64,000 nucleotides of DNA from Rhizoclosmatium globosum (Eukaryota > Chytridiomycota > Chytridiomycetes > Chytridiales > Chytriomycetaceae), in the NCBI GenBank assembly GCA_002104985.1, contig MCGO01000024.1, positions 372,001-436,000 of the forward strand. The letters run 5' to 3'. The stretch's first letter is position 1. Every line of letters starts with the position of its first letter. The notes under the pieces are model-generated. The model saw only the letters and a program-made list of their open reading frames with translations. It had not been told where the DNA came from and made no database searches. Made by a program: the position numbers and the translations under genes. This document shows positions 24,499 to 37,200 of the stretch, piece by piece.

Positions 24499-25554
24499 TT
24501 ATTGGTTTCTGGACAAAATATCTCTAAAGTTCAAATTGACGATACTTTCAACGTATTCACGAGTTACGAAATCAGCGTCAATGATGTTGGCGTGAAATTC
24601 TTTGGATTCCAAAAGTTGTTTGATGCGTGGATTCACACGCCTTGCATAGTATCGAAGACTCCATTGAATAGTATAGATTACAGAAAGACCTACTTCGATA
24701 TTGATGGAAGCCGCCAGACGAGTGAGTTCATGGGCTGAACGTGCACTTTCGCAATTAGATTTCGCCCACTCCTTGAAATTGGAAACCAACTCATCGACAT
24801 TTGCAGAATGTATTTGGTACCAGCTGTCTCTGAAAGAGATGTTGTAGACTGGATCAAGATAGTTTTCGTGTCTGAGGAACGCAACACGCTTTCCTGAAGC
24901 AGTCAAGCTGCCTAGAGGGACCTCTGTCACATCATGGTGTGTCATGATATCGCTCTCATTAAAGACTCCGAATACGCATTCCCGAAACAGGGTTGCTTCA
25001 TGTGGTCCCTTGGATGCACCATCCCGTGCGGCCGCAATTAAGAACTTTTCAGATGGATGGGCCATGGAATAGTCATGAATGATTCTCAAGCAAGACTCCA
25101 GTGTTTTGTTTCCCCATACTGTGTGTCGCAATCGAAGCTCCTGTCGAGGTCGATCATGATGGCGGAGGGTATAGGTCCAAACACTCCATCTCAGGTCAAA
25201 GTAACGAACACCTGCTTCAAGTTGCTCATGCAGGTTCATGTCCTGGCAGACGGACAAGTGTGGAGCAATCCAAAGAGTGCAAATTGATTGGACGAGGGCA
25301 TTTTGGAATGCAGAGTGATGAGTACCAAAGATGGTGAGATCGCTGAGGGTCTTGGTTTGGATTGAAGGATGGGTCATCCATTCAGCATAGTTGATTCTCT
25401 TTGGCTCTTCAGAGTTCTGACTTGAAACAGGATGCGAAGTGGTGATTGTTTCGAGTTCAGCGGCCTCCACCTTAAGGGCTCCTGTCTTGTCTTCCTTTCC
25501 TCCAACTTTATCTTCCTGACTAGTTGTGAGTGGATAATGAATTGCCGGAGCCAT
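24499..25554 (-). CDS. PI-specific phospholipase C X-domain protein (PLCXD-like)
   Basis: A single-exon protein of about 351 residues with the catalytic X barrel and no Y, PH or C2 domain, like PLCXD or bacterial-type PI-PLC. The first active-site His lies in LTIFGTHHSAF (most relatives have GTHDS/GTHNA), the metal/sugar-binding residues in GVRYFDLRWSV, and the second His in LRLRHTVWG. FLIAAARDGASKG and GKRVAFLRHENYLDP complete the barrel. The ATG at 25554 is the first one compatible with the divergent LTA4H start; the frame stays open upstream but would overlap that gene. Intact. Confidence 0.85.
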   Translation of the reverse strand: MAPAIHYPLTTSQEDKVGGKEDKTGALKVEAAELETITTSHPVSSQNSEEPKRINYAEWMTHPSIQTKTLSDLTIFGTHHSAFQNALVQSICTLWIAPHLSVCQDMNLHEQLEAGVRYFDLRWSVWTYTLRHHDRPRQELRLRHTVWGNKTLESCLRIIHDYSMAHPSEKFLIAAARDGASKGPHEATLFRECVFGVFNESDIMTHHDVTEVPLGSLTASGKRVAFLRHENYLDPVYNISFRDSWYQIHSANVDELVSNFKEWAKSNCESARSAHELTRLAASINIEVGLSVIYTIQWSLRYYARRVNPRIKQLLESKEFHANIIDADFVTREYVESIVNLNFRDILSRNQ

Positions 25555-25611
25555 GGCTGTGAATGTGATCGACTTTGGTACTTCAAAACACCAACAAAAA
25601 CCAGACCAGAA
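25555..25611. promoter_or_regulatory. 57-bp bidirectional promoter, PLCXD/LTA4H
   Basis: Divergent ATGs at 25554 (-) and 25612 (+). The stretch is CA-rich on the plus strand with no evident TATA box. Confidence 0.55.
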
Positions 25612-27763
25612 ATGTGTTTCACAGCGCCCTTCGACCCAAACTCGTACGCGAATGCACATCAAATTGCAATTACCGATGTGCACTTGAGCCTCGAAGTCGA
25701 CTTCTTTAACAACATTCTCATTGGAAGCGTTACCCACAAGTGCACAGTCGTTGAAGACAGCGTCAAGGAGGTCGTTCTCGTGAGTAGCTTTTTTCTGATG
25801 AAACCGCGATTACTCCTTCTTTCTCTCTTTGGTTGGTTTCTCTAACGTGGAAAGTACAGGACACAAAGAACTTGCACATCGAGGGCACCCATGTCGACAA
25901 CTCTCCAGTCGAGTACTCCCTAGGAACTACAGATGCATGCTACGGAACTGCTCTCCGTGTTCCATTGAAGGATGGTTTGAAGAAAGGTGACGTGGTTGAG
26001 GTCAAGGTTTTGTACCGAACTTCAAAGGACGGATGTCTCGCTGCACAATGGTTGGAGCCAAGGTAAATACAATCTAGTTTACTTTGTAGCAAAGCATCGA
26101 ATCGACCGTTTGCATACCTTCCGGTCCTTGCTCTGCATGTCCTTGGGAGATGCAACTCAGATGTTCGGAGCCTCACGGAACGCTATTTCTAATTTCCGCC
26201 ACATAGTCAAACTGTTGGAAAGAAACACCCATACATGTTTACTCAGTGCCAACCAATTTACGCGAGAACTTTGGCTCCAATCCAAGATTCTCCTTATGTC
26301 AAGCTCAAGTGTGAGTTTGCATCTATCAGAATAGTAAAATATCAAACTAATGCATCAAACGACTTCTAGATACTGCTGAAATTCGTGTCCCATCACACTT
26401 GCGTGCCTTGATGTCTGCCGTCCCAGTCTCTGAAACTGTGTCTGGAAACATCAAGACTTGTACATTCACCCAACAAATCAGTATTCCATCCTACCTGATC
26501 GCTCTCGCTGTTGGAAACATTGAAGGAAGACGTGTGGGACCACGTTCGACTGTTTGGGCTGAGCCTGAAGTTGTCGAAAGTGCTGCCTGGGAGTTTGCTG
26601 ATACTGAAGTTTTCATCAAGACTGGAGAAGATATCTTGACTCCATACGTTTGGGGAGTATATGATGTTCTCTGTTTGCCAGCTTCGTTCCCTTACGGTGG
26701 TATGGAGAATCCATGTCTCACTTTTGTGACCCCAAGTTTGTTGGCTGGTGACCGTTCCCTCGTTGATGTTATTGCTCACGAAATTGCTCACTCCTGGATG
26801 GGTAACCTCGTTACTTCTGCCTCGTGGGAACACTTCTGGCTCAACGAAGGGTTCACTATGTTTATCGAAAGACGCATTGTGTCTCGATTGCACGGTGAGG
26901 CTGAACGCCACTTTTCTGCGTTGCTCGGAGTCAAGGCTTTGCAAGAGAGTGTCGACCATTACAACGAAATTGGAACCCCTCAATACACTCGTTTGGTGCA
27001 GGACTTGAAGGGATCTGACCCTGATGACGCCTTCTCGAGCGTTCCATATGAGAAGGGATTCCACTTGCTCTTTTACCTGGAAAGCATTTTGGGTGGTGAA
27101 AAGATCTTTGATGGGTTCCTCAAGAACCATGTTGAAACTTTCAGCCACAAAAGTATCACCTCGTTCCAGTTCAAGGATAACTTGTACGCCTACTTTGAAA
27201 AGACTCATGGACAGGAAAAGGTTGATATCTTGAACACTGTTGATTGGGACACCTGGTTCTTCAAGGAAGGAATGCCTCCTGTCAAGAACGAGTTTGACCA
27301 GACTCTTGCTCAAGAGTGCAACACCCTTGCAACTCGTTGGACTCAATTTGCTAACGCTCCAGTGGGTGCTAATCATTCCTTTGATGCGCAGGACATTGCC
27401 AAGTTCTCCACGAACCAGACTGTTGTGTTCCTTGAAACCTTGTTGACGGAATCAAGCAGCACCAAATTCTCGGTCGCTGTTTTGGACACTATGGACAGTG
27501 TCTACAAGTTGACTCAGGTGCGAAACTGTGAGATTCGATGCAGATGGCAAGAACTCTGTTTGGCAAGTGGACGTGAAGCTATTTTCCCTGAGGTTGTGGA
27601 GTTTGTGACAACTATGGGTCGTATGAAGTACGTTCGTACTTTGTACCGTGCTTTGAGAAAGTGTAGTGCTGCTGGTGAGCAGTTGGCGAAGGCGACTTTC
27701 GTGAAGCATAAGGCATTCTACCACCCCATCTGTGCGCAAATGGTTGAGCGTGATTTGGCTTAA
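25612..27763 (+). CDS. LTA4H: Leukotriene A4 hydrolase / M1 aminopeptidase
   Basis: A zinc aminopeptidase with epoxide-hydrolase activity in the family. Exons 25612-25779, 25860 to about 26062, about 26208-26309 and about 26371-27763. The N-terminal saddle reads DPNSYAN..ITDVHLSLEVDF. The substrate motif is YGGMENPCLTFVTP, and the zinc site is HEIAHSW with the third ligand in LNEGFTMFIER. PYEKGFHLLFYLE, WDTWFFKEGMPP and a helical C-terminal domain (ALRKCSAAGEQLAKATF) match LTA4H rather than other M1 enzymes. The frame is intact throughout the 1.4-kb last exon. Confidence 0.93.
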
Positions 27764-27897
27764 AAGTATCTACAATAAAGATACTATGGTTACTCCTGAC
27801 TAATTTATTCTCGTTAATGAAACCGTGAGGATGAAACCTCTGAAACCAAGACAGGATCAGGTTTCCCCGCAAAGTCGGAGAATAAAATCTTATCGCA

Positions 27898-29028
27898 ATG
27901 TCGTCTCCCCTCACGGCCGCAACCACCAACGCCGTGCAGAGCGAGAACATTGCCGCCCTGCGCTCAATGCACCTTGCCAATTGCCAGGGCATCAACGACT
28001 CCGCCATTGACCTTGAAATCAATGTGACACCGGCAACTCCAACCAGCACCGAATGTCCTTCCCCGCTGCCCCTTCTCCCACTCTCAACCTTCACCTTGGC
28101 CGAATCGCACCCAAAGGCAAAGAAGGCCCTGAACTTGCCCAACGAGCTGCTCCTCCTCGTCTGCTACAACCTTTCCACCCCATCCCTCACAACCCTGCGC
28201 CTCACTAGCAAACGTATGCGCAGTCTTGCAAACATTGTGCTTCGAGACAGGACACGCATTCACCTCAAAGAGTATGAAGATGAATGTGTGAAACTCGAGG
28301 GGGAGCATGTTTCAATGGAGAATGAGAAGCGGCCACACTTGAGACATTACAAACAGTTCCTGCGAAATGTCAACATGAACGATGTCACTGAAGCAATGTG
28401 AGTGTGATTGGGTGGCGGAGTCTTCTATTTGATGTGACACATTCTAAAAAGACGCCCCATCCTTTTGAAACAGCTGGTACACATCTCCCCCAGAAGAGCT
28501 TAAAACCGTTTGCGAATGCCTATGTATCCTCAAGGGCCTTCCCAAAAAGAAAAAGGCTGCAACCGCCATCAGCACAACCACAAATGCGCATTCCGATTCC
28601 CTCACGCAAGCCATGACGACAATGAGTCTCTCACCCACACCTGAATCAAGCGAACTTCACGACATGATTGCACCTGCTGCAGAGCCACATGACGAACCAA
28701 TTTCAACAGAACCACGGACTTGGGCGGCTATTAAGAACAAATGACGAAATATGACTTCAAGAATTGGATGACGAACCTTCGTGTGAATGTGGACAAGATT
28801 CCGTATGCGGCCGTGAAACGTGTCGAGTACATCATTATGCATGACCAAAGTATCACGTATGAACGGTTGCGCGAGGTTTCAAGGCCTGGTTATAGCCTGT
28901 TGATTCTGGTTGCAGCGTGTTTGCAGTATGGGAACATTAGTGAAGAGCTGAAGGTCAAGATGAGGGAATTGAAAGGAGTTGAAGAGAAACGGAGGGTGGG
29001 ACGTTTGTTCTTGGAATGTGTCGAGTAG
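27898..29028 (+). CDS. F-box protein
   Basis: The N-terminus is Thr/Pro-rich, then an F-box-like segment at about residues 78-115 (LNLPNELLLLVCYNLSTPSL followed by LRLTSKRMRSLAN) suggests an SCF ubiquitin-ligase adaptor. After an intron (28398 to about 28472) come a Ser/Thr linker and a conserved-looking C-terminal domain with TWAAIKN, DFKNWMTNLRVNVDKIP, IIMHDQSITYERLREVSRPG and LLILVAACLQYG. The frame changes in an A-run at about 28740, where one A seems missing before ATGACGAAATATG. Substrate-binding repeats (LRR, WD40) are not visible. Confidence 0.7.
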
Positions 29029-29161
29029 ATGAAGGATATTACTGATGGAGGGATTACTGTTTCGCGATTTTTTTAAACTTCTTCTTTGGACGCTTTGCAT
29101 AAATGAACATTTTAAGCCTTTTAATGTAAGAAACCTCAAAGTCGAACACATTTTACGTGTG

Positions 29162-32100
29162 CTACTGTGGTGGTATCACAGAACCATCACGATCAGTTTT
29201 AGTATCTCCAGATACTGGCAGTATCACAATGTGACTGTCTACTGCTTTCCTACACACGACACACTCTTCGCCCTTTTTGACAACTAACGGACCAACACTG
29301 TTATACCAATCAACCAGCCGAGCGTTTGTCTAGTAAAGTTACACATTGTTTTCAGCTATATTAAGAAGTTACCTTAAAATTCGCTCCTTTCACCAACGCC
29401 TTCATAAGCAACTGCTCTTGTGCTTTATGTGCGCTTTCGCGAACTCGACTCGAAAAGTATCCACTGAGTGCAGCAAGTGACCATCGGTCCGGTAGTAATG
29501 CAAGAATCTTAAAAACAATTTCAGAATCCAAAATGAGCCAAAATTTGTATCTCACCTCAGCCAAATCAAATACATCAGGATATGTATTTAAGAGCCACAT
29601 GGCTTGGCCGAATATTCATGTCCATAGAACGGATGATTCCCACCCTCCAGGTACAAGTTTATCAAAACGAGAAACAATTCACGGTCTCCAGACTCGACAA
29701 CCGCCCTTTCAGCTGCCTTAAAGTCCATCAAATCACGCACCCATATTGACAGTGCGTCACGAATGTTTCCTTGTTCTGAATGTATTGTTGCGTGTTCGTA
29801 AAAGAAGCCTTGCAGAGGCAACAACGTTTCGGCAAGAAGTGCAGTTGAAATTTTAGAATCAAGTTGTGTCGTCGAAAGAAGCGATGATATTTTGTAGCGA
29901 AGGACAGTTTGAGTGTCTCGAGGATTCTCTGTGACCTTCGTTGCAAGGTATTCTGCAAAAACAGGACGTGGGGACGGGAGTTGGATATACGCTCCCGCGT
30001 CTTAAAGAGCGGCTCTTTGGAATAACTTGACTTGAGATCCGCGAGATATAGCTTCAGGAGATGTTGATCAGAAGTCATGTCAGATTTACCACTTGATCGA
30101 AGGGATTCAAGGTATTCACACAATGCGAGAGGCCCGTGTTGCTCAAGAATTGGCAGTACTTTCGAAGGCGGCAGGGAAAGAGAGGTAGTGAGAAACACCT
30201 AAAATGTTGTTACTACAATTCCAAAATCGAATGTATCTTACTTTCACTCCCAATACAGGATCAATTACTAACAATCGTTTGGCATACTCCAAAAATACAG
30301 ATTCTTCATTGACCTTTGATAAGTATTCCGCCACCATCTCAGATCCTTCAAATTCCTCGTCTTCGTATTCTCCGGACAACAACCTTGGATAATTGTTAGC
30401 CATGATATATTGAATAGGTCGGCTTCACCTCATCCAAATTTCCAACACTTTCCGCGTCTGTGATGTACTTTTAAGAAGGAGACTTAGAGCATAGTATCGC
30501 TACATTCAATGTTAAAACTTGGTCGAAGGTTATGAATACCGTACTTCTCTTTTCCAGAGAAATTCTTCAGCTTTAGCGACATTGCAATAGTTTGGTATCG
30601 ATAAGAACGTGTTCAACGAGGTTGGTTCTGCTTGCTCGTACACAACCAGAAGGAAGTTATCAATTTGCTGCAAAAAAAAACGATTATGTTTCAACGCGTC
30701 GAAAGAAACGTTCATACCTCGTATGAATTTACTGCATATTCTTTGTTTCTGGCCGATAAGAAGTATGTAGTTAATGCATCCTAACGTTGGTTGACATTAG
30801 TCTGATTCAGAGGAATCCAATTCCAAACTAACCTTTCCCTGCAGAAGCGCTTTCCTCCATAATTCTGCAATTTGTTCTTCATTTTCGACGTTAGGATTCT
30901 TGGCCCTCACAGCATCCAATACTAAAGACAGCTATCAGCCACAATCAGTGGAATTCATTAATACTCACGAGCTTGTTCAATGTCTTCTTTCCATGGTACT
31001 AGAGCTTCCGCGCCTTCTATAGCAACGATACCGCCAAACTCGTTGATAAGGATACACGGATCCACATCCCCCTTTTTGAAACACTTGACGGCTTCATCAA
31101 AGGAAAGGTCTTTGAAATAAAGGACACCCGCTTGCTCATATATTCTGTCAAAGACTTGTTTCTACGAATTGTTATTCATTATGTTGCACCTTAATTATCA
31201 TATTGCAACGTACCTTGGTATCCCCAGTCTCGCCCCACTGAACAGCAAGTTCCGCCAATTGAATCGCTTTTCCAATTTCACGCGCTTCCAAGAACTCCTC
31301 AATTTGGCCTTCTACCCGTTTCACAAGTACACCAAGGACAACACCGCCCGAACACACAACTACAGTCTTCATTGTCCGTTTCTGAGAATGCAACTGTAGA
31401 GGAAACGACGTATCTTGAAGGAACAAGGCAGGGCTTGGGATGGGTACAGTTGCGTGTAACTCTTGGGTGAAGAGGTTGTGGATTTCAAGAACATTTGTTC
31501 GCAGTAACGCGATCGTGTAAGGGAAATGAAATACTGACAAATTTGGGATGAGTTGGGTGACGGAATGATAAGAAAAGCCAAGACTGTTTACCAATGGATT
31601 TTGGAATCGCAGACCACTGCAATGTCCCTGAGAACACACGTTAAGCACTGCCTCTAAATCAGAAGGAAACCTCACCTCTCACAGCATCTCCATTTGAATT
31701 CACAAACATTCCCAACGCAACTCCTGGCACTGTTGCCAATACCAACAAAAACTCTGACCGCCCAATCGCGCAAATAATCGGCTTCATCACGGCCCGGTCA
31801 TACGGAAACAACGTCGTCACGCTCCCATTCTTTTCATTGACAAGTTTATAATTTTGCGCGTCTGCAGCAAGAATAGAACGTCCACATTTCCTGAGAAGAA
31901 TAGCTCCATCGACAAGCGGGATTTCTTTTGTTGTTCCGAGTTGGTTTTCGGTAATATAGTATAGGTGGAGGGAACGGCGCTTTGCAACGCAGAAGTTGAA
32001 GGGGGGTTCCAAGACTTTGTCGAGTGCAACAGCTGTGATTGCTTTGAAGTTTTGGGAGGATGACGCTGAGGATATTGCTGTGAGGGAGCGGAGACTGTGG

Positions 32101-32856
32101 AACATTACAGAGGTTTCTGGAATAGGGTGAATTGGGTTGTTTTAGATTGATGAAGGCAGAATATGATGGTCGAAATTCGTTTTTACCACTCAAAACTAAG
32201 AGTTTTGATTCCGCGACAATAGCGTGTAATTGCTCAACAGGCTTTCTACCAGTAGCAAGCATTTTCTTCTGATGTAGTGTACATTCAAGATCGCCTGACT
32301 ATATATGAATTGATGGTTATTTAAGTGTTGCATATATCGATTTTCCTGGTGTGTTTTTGATAAAGATCCGTCCAGTTTCGTGTATTAAAACTCCGGTATA
32401 TGAGCTGCTGATTCGGATGCTTTTGTATGCCTTGCTTTTCAACCACGACACATCATCATCACAGCTATGGATCTCGCACTCGGTCCAGACAGTTACCTCA
32501 CGGTCTTGAGTGATAGTATATGAAATAATTTGACCATCAGATGTGCCTATTATCAAAACGTTTTCTGAAGAGGGTTTAACAATGTTAGGGCCATCCTGGT
32601 AAAGGCATGCGGACTTCAGTCGTAAAATACCATAGAATTCAGCTGATTCAATGCGGGCTGGCGATGGGGTTTGCTGCAATGCCGAAGTGGAGCTGTGAAC
32701 TGGGTTTGGTGCTGCTGTTGTCTTTGCAAAGAGGAGGTTCAGTGCCGAGTTTGAGGATGTTGATGCAGAAGATTCATTTGAAGAAAGGGTTTGGATTGCT
32801 GGGAGTAGTGGGATGTCGTTTTGCGATAGGAGTGGCGTGAGAACAACTGTTTGCAT
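29162..32856 (-). CDS. TGFBRAP1: CORVET subunit, TGFBRAP1/VPS3-like
   Basis: An endosomal tethering protein. About nine exons. The N-terminal citron-homology (CNH) region includes NVLIIGTSDGQIISYTI, ESKLLVLSG, KRRSLHLYYI, KEIPLVDGAILL, ALGMFVNSNGDAVRGEVSF and LVNSLGFSYHSV. The clathrin-repeat part has EARE..AIQLAEL, DEAVKCFKKGDVDP and ILALLPDRWSLAALSGYF. The C-terminal half-finger reads CVVCRKAVDSHIVI and the chain ends without a second Cys pair. CKGDVDP and LPDRWS favour TGFBRAP1/VPS3 over VPS39. One base seems missing near 29998 and near 29600. The first exon/second exon junction (32400-32300) is uncertain. Confidence 0.82.
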
Positions 32857-32951
32857 TTCGAACACAAAACAAAGCAGCGACGAAGGAAATTAATAATAAT
32901 AAGAGAAACTGTTTGGTAAGTTCGATATTCATGTCAATTTATTGATATATG

Positions 32952-33901
32952 TTAGTGATAGTGTTTTGATGCGTTGATAAGGTTCATTTCTTGCTGGATT
33001 GCTTGCAATTTAGAGGTGAGTTTGGCGATATTCTCCGCGGACGCTTCCTCGTTCTTAGCATTTGTAATTTCCTTGAAGTCTCGTTGAATGGAATGGAATC
33101 TATTGATTGTCTGTGTGCCGTGTAGTAGGTTTAATTGAAGGTAATATTTATGATAAAAAGAGTGTGCTTGAAGGGAAAAAATTATACTAGATACAAGGCA
33201 CGCGTCTGTCTGTGAGTGCCGATGGACACTGCTTGCTCTTTCCTCCCTCGCCATTCTACCTCGCTCGTTCCTCGCTACTCTGTCTCGTTTTCTTTTTGTC
33301 GCTTCCGAAGCTCGTTCCTTGCTTTTTTTGAATTGCTCGTTCCTCGCTAAGTCTTCCCGCTCGTTCCTCACAATCCCTTAATTTTTTAATATGTAGGTAC
33401 CTGGGTGTATCGATGTAATTCAGAACTCAAAGACAAAATCTCATCATCCAATCCAGGAGTAAATTCAAAGGGAGTCTGAAGGTGCAACCAAGGATCAATT
33501 CGACTAGTGAAAAGGCACGCGTCTGTGGGTGTAGTAGTAGCAGAAGCAGAACTAGTAGAGAAAACACCAGCATCAGCATTGGTATCGAGGATACGCGTCG
33601 TTGCAGACTTCAAGGCAGTGGTGGAAGAACAAGGAGTCATGAGATGGGAAGAAGGAGGAACGAAAGCGGAGAATTCGGACGCAAAGCATGTCAAGTCGTC
33701 TGCAGCCTTTGCAAGGGCACTGAGCGAATCAGACAGAGGAGGACACGTTGAAGAAGATTGCAAGGGATGAGAATCGTTTGCATTTTGTTTCAGAGTGAGA
33801 AGCAGCGAGTTTTGGTTGGCTATGAGGGCATCCAGGTCTTCGCGTGGAGTCCTGGCAATTGCATTGGTTATGGCCACGATTGAATTCCAACCAAGAGTCA
33901 T
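32952..33901 (-). CDS. Unrecognised small coiled-coil protein
   Basis: Two exons, 33901-33401 and 33110-32952, joined in phase 0 across a 290-nt intron (gtacct..cacacag). The spliced protein is about 219 residues: MTLGWNSIVAITNAIART, a Ser/Thr-rich middle, LSSELHRYTQTINRFHSIQ and a heptad-like C-terminal helix with LTSKLQAIQQEMNLI. I do not recognise the family; size and architecture resemble small subunits of tethering, dynactin or kinetochore complexes, but that is only an impression. The intron holds a short repeat. Confidence 0.5.
33263..33371. repeat. Four copies of a 13-nt motif inside an intron
   Basis: GCTCGTTCCTCGC (or one-mismatch forms) occurs at 33263, 33310, 33335 and 33359. Read on the minus strand it encodes an uninterrupted Arg/Asn/Glu-rich frame, which is probably accidental. 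Confidence 0.75.
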
Positions 33902-34038
33902 ACTGTGATTCCTCAGTCATTAGCAGCAGCGACTGGGAGATTGGCTGGATTGATTCTGCAAACATGAACTGATTTCTCTGTGTTTTAATTTGTCTCTTTA
34001 AAAAACAAGGGTATTTTACGATATCCCGGGCGCCGCCC

Positions 34039-34157
34039 AAAAAAAAAAAAAAAAAAAGGGAGGGAAGGAAGAGGAGAAGGGAAAAGAAAGGGAAAAGAAA
34101 GGGAGAGAAGGAAGAAGGAAAGAAAGGAAAGAAAGAAAAGGAAGGAGAGAAAGAGAG
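34039..34157 (+). repeat. 119-nt pure polypurine tract
   Basis: A run of 19 A followed by G/A only until 34157, then mostly purine to about 34188. It lies in the 359-bp interval 33902-34260 between two minus-strand genes, downstream of the exonuclease-domain gene. Nothing else is visible in that interval. Both strands are open over parts of it by composition alone. Confidence 0.9.
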
Positions 34158-34260
34158 CGACGGAGGGAGAGAGAGAGGAGTGAGATTGGGACAGTACCTT
34201 GTTCGTTTCATCATTCTTTGGGTTTCACTGTGAGTTTCAAAACACATCAGAGTTTCAGGT

Positions 34261-37200
34261 TTATTCATTCAACACAGAAGTAAATTTCGTTTCCCAATCC
34301 CTAATTTGTGTTGCGAACACAAGCCGCCACTGCTGGTCTCTTACTCGTAATAGAAAGCAATTCTCCATATTTCGGTTGCCACTACAGTTTGTAAGCGAGC
34401 AAAGTTTACATCGACGCCTGGCGCGACCTTCCCCATTCTTTGACCATTCCATTTCCCAGTTCTCGTTCCTCGCCTTCAAGTGAGTAGCTTTAAATCCAGT
34501 TTCCCAAGCTTTCAAATTAACACCACCCTTTTCATCCAATTCAGCACCGTTCGCGAGTTGGGTTAGGAAACAGAATTTTGCACCGCCTGTTCCACGACAT
34601 CCAGGAATAGAGCATCGCGAACATACTGGCGACTTACGCGATTTTAATGAAGGAGTGGCAGTAATTGAGTGCCCTTCTTGTTCCAACTGTGGCTGAGACT
34701 GATTTGGATTTGCATCAACAATGGCGTTCAATATCTCATCAACATCATTTTCGCCAATAGGATCTAGTTCATTAACAATGTCAGAAGTGGAATCTTCAAC
34801 TGGAATTAGTTCGTCGTCATATTGATACGTCAAAGGACCAAACTCGGGAGTGACAATGTATTCCTCCATTGGTTTTGGAGATGCTATGAGCGGAACGAAT
34901 GCTTCGGCAATTGTTGAAGTAGATAATCGTTCAGCTAATTGACGACGCTGCTCTCCGGCAATGAATAATGACTCTTGTTCTCGTTCTCGATCCTTCAATA
35001 TGCTGTGATAAGCTGATAAATGCTCCGGCAGTTTATATGTGACGAGTTTTCCATCCACCAATGGATTTTGATTCCATTCAGCCGCCATCAGTTCGTAATC
35101 CTTTCGTGTTTGACGTAAAACCATTTCCTTGAAGAGTTCCCGTTCTTCTTTTGTGAGAACAGGAAGAGCTGCGTGTTTTAGGCCTTGCTCCCGAGCAATA
35201 AAAGTTCTTGAATTTAGGTTTGTGGAGAATTTGAATGATGCGGCATCCATTTTGTACTTCTCCCGATCTTCATGTGGTATTTCTAAAATACCAATTCGCC
35301 GTCCGTTGGGAACAGTATAAAAGTCAGTATTGATCCAATTTTCAAATCTCGTTGGAAGCTTCAAGCCCAGTGTTGTATAAGCACCATGTAACCTGTTCCC
35401 CAGCCCCAAATCGTAATGCGCAACAGAATAAACTGCACCAGTTCGGTGCTTTGTGCCATTTTTAATGGTGCTACGAAGAGCAAGTTGTTGCATGGCGGAC
35501 GTGAAAGCCATTGGACCCAAGTTGTATGAACTAAACGTATCTAATGCTTGCTTGTGAGCAGTTCCTTCGTTGCTGACTGTTCCACGACTACAATGATACA
35601 TAGACACTTTCCATACGGGATGCTGTCCACACTTTCGATAAAGCTGGATACCAGGTGGATCAGAATATTGACCGCTTAACAGCTGCTTGTATGCAAGAGA
35701 AGCTTCTTTCCAGTTTGATTTGGAAAACAACGGCCCATACTTTGGATCAAGTCGTGGTCCATATGTTTCACAGACTTCTCTCCATGCCTTTGCAACAATA
35801 GATGCCTCTGGAATTACGCCGGGAATACATTTTAAGACTTCCTTCCGATTGGATCTCAAGACTTGCTTGAAATCCAAATCCAGCTCTTCGAGTCTTTTGA
35901 TCAAAGCTTGTTTTGGTTCCTCAAGCCGAATTATAACCGAATTAGCCAGAGCAATAGCAAAATCATACGATAGAGAGTGAAATTTGGAGACTTTGACACT
36001 CTTGAGTAGGTGGAAAGGATCGCCAAGTACTCTCGTATAAAGTGTTTCCCCCTCAACACTCATAATATTTTCAAATTGAACGCGTCCAAAAGCCAAACTT
36101 TCAGAATCCATATCATTTGCAGGAATAGGTGGCAAATCAAGCAATCCAGTAAGCGGGACATCATCTAGCACAGTAGTACCAGAAATTTCGTCCTCCTCCA
36201 GTGCGTCAATGGTTGTGTCTTCCTCCAAAAATACACGATTTTCCGGTTCAAGCGCTCTTATGACTTGGGGTTGTATTGTTGTTATATTCTTCTCCTTTGG
36301 AGACCTTGCAACCAATAGTCCAAAATCAACTTCAATATCACAAGGAAGAGTCAGTGAACCAAATTTGCGCCCATTTAAAGAAACGTGAGCACTGGAAACC
36401 AATACGTGAGTGATTGTAATCAATGCTCTTTCATTCTGTTGACTGATAAAAATTCCCTCTGCAACTCGGCGACGTTTATCCAATGAGAATAATGATACTT
36501 TGTCACCAGCCTTAGGATTACTGAGTGGATCTCCAATACGAGGATAAGTTGATGCAAAGGTGAAGAGTTTCTGAGACGCATTGATATCATTTGCCGCATA
36601 ATCAAACTGAGGGGAGTTTGGCAATAATTGCTCCCAGTTACTGAGTCGAAGTTCATCATCTTTTGGAAGGTGCTTTTTCAGAATTTGAGCCACCATTTTT
36701 TGCAATCCAATTCCTGCGTTTTCAATCAATCCTCGATCCTTCAAGTATCGTCCGAGTTCTAATGTTCCAGAAATGGTCGGGGAGTGACCAAAATCGCGGA
36801 GGATTTTTGCTACATCTCCGCCAACTTGTTTCCCAACTTTCAGTATTTCCGTCGATTTCATAATTGACAGCAAATTAGATGGCAATGATTGAAGCTTGTA
36901 CACCTGTACGTGACGCAACGTCAGTATTAACAGAACAACCAAAATCCTCACCATCAAAATCCCAATCCGGAGTTCAAAACCGATTTGAATCACTGCAATC
37001 TTTCCTGGCGCTTGCCCTGGATTCACATTCCATTCAGCATCGAGGTGAATGTAGAACGGTACATTTTGGGCACGTTCGTTAAACGCTAGTATTATGTCTG
37101 AAGCAAATGTCTGAATCCGACCAAAGTCATTGTAGAATTCTACCGTCACATTCTCATCCATTTGAAAACGAGGTAATTTGGAAAGCTCCCTTTCTTCCCG

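Noticed and set aside
32952..33371. Arg/Asn/Glu-rich 139-codon frame read as a separate protein
   Set aside because: Its first 87 codons lie in an intron with GT..AG borders and come from the GCTCGTTCCTCGC repeat. Only the last 53 codons are an exon.
33482..33770. Plus-strand frames opposite the 33901 gene
   Set aside because: They lack conserved motifs and splice support, and they are antisense to a better-supported exon.
33729..34268. A 179-codon minus-strand frame with Phe/Pro/Ser repeats
   Set aside because: It is the translation of the polypurine tract and part of a gene's 5' end. Composition alone keeps it open.
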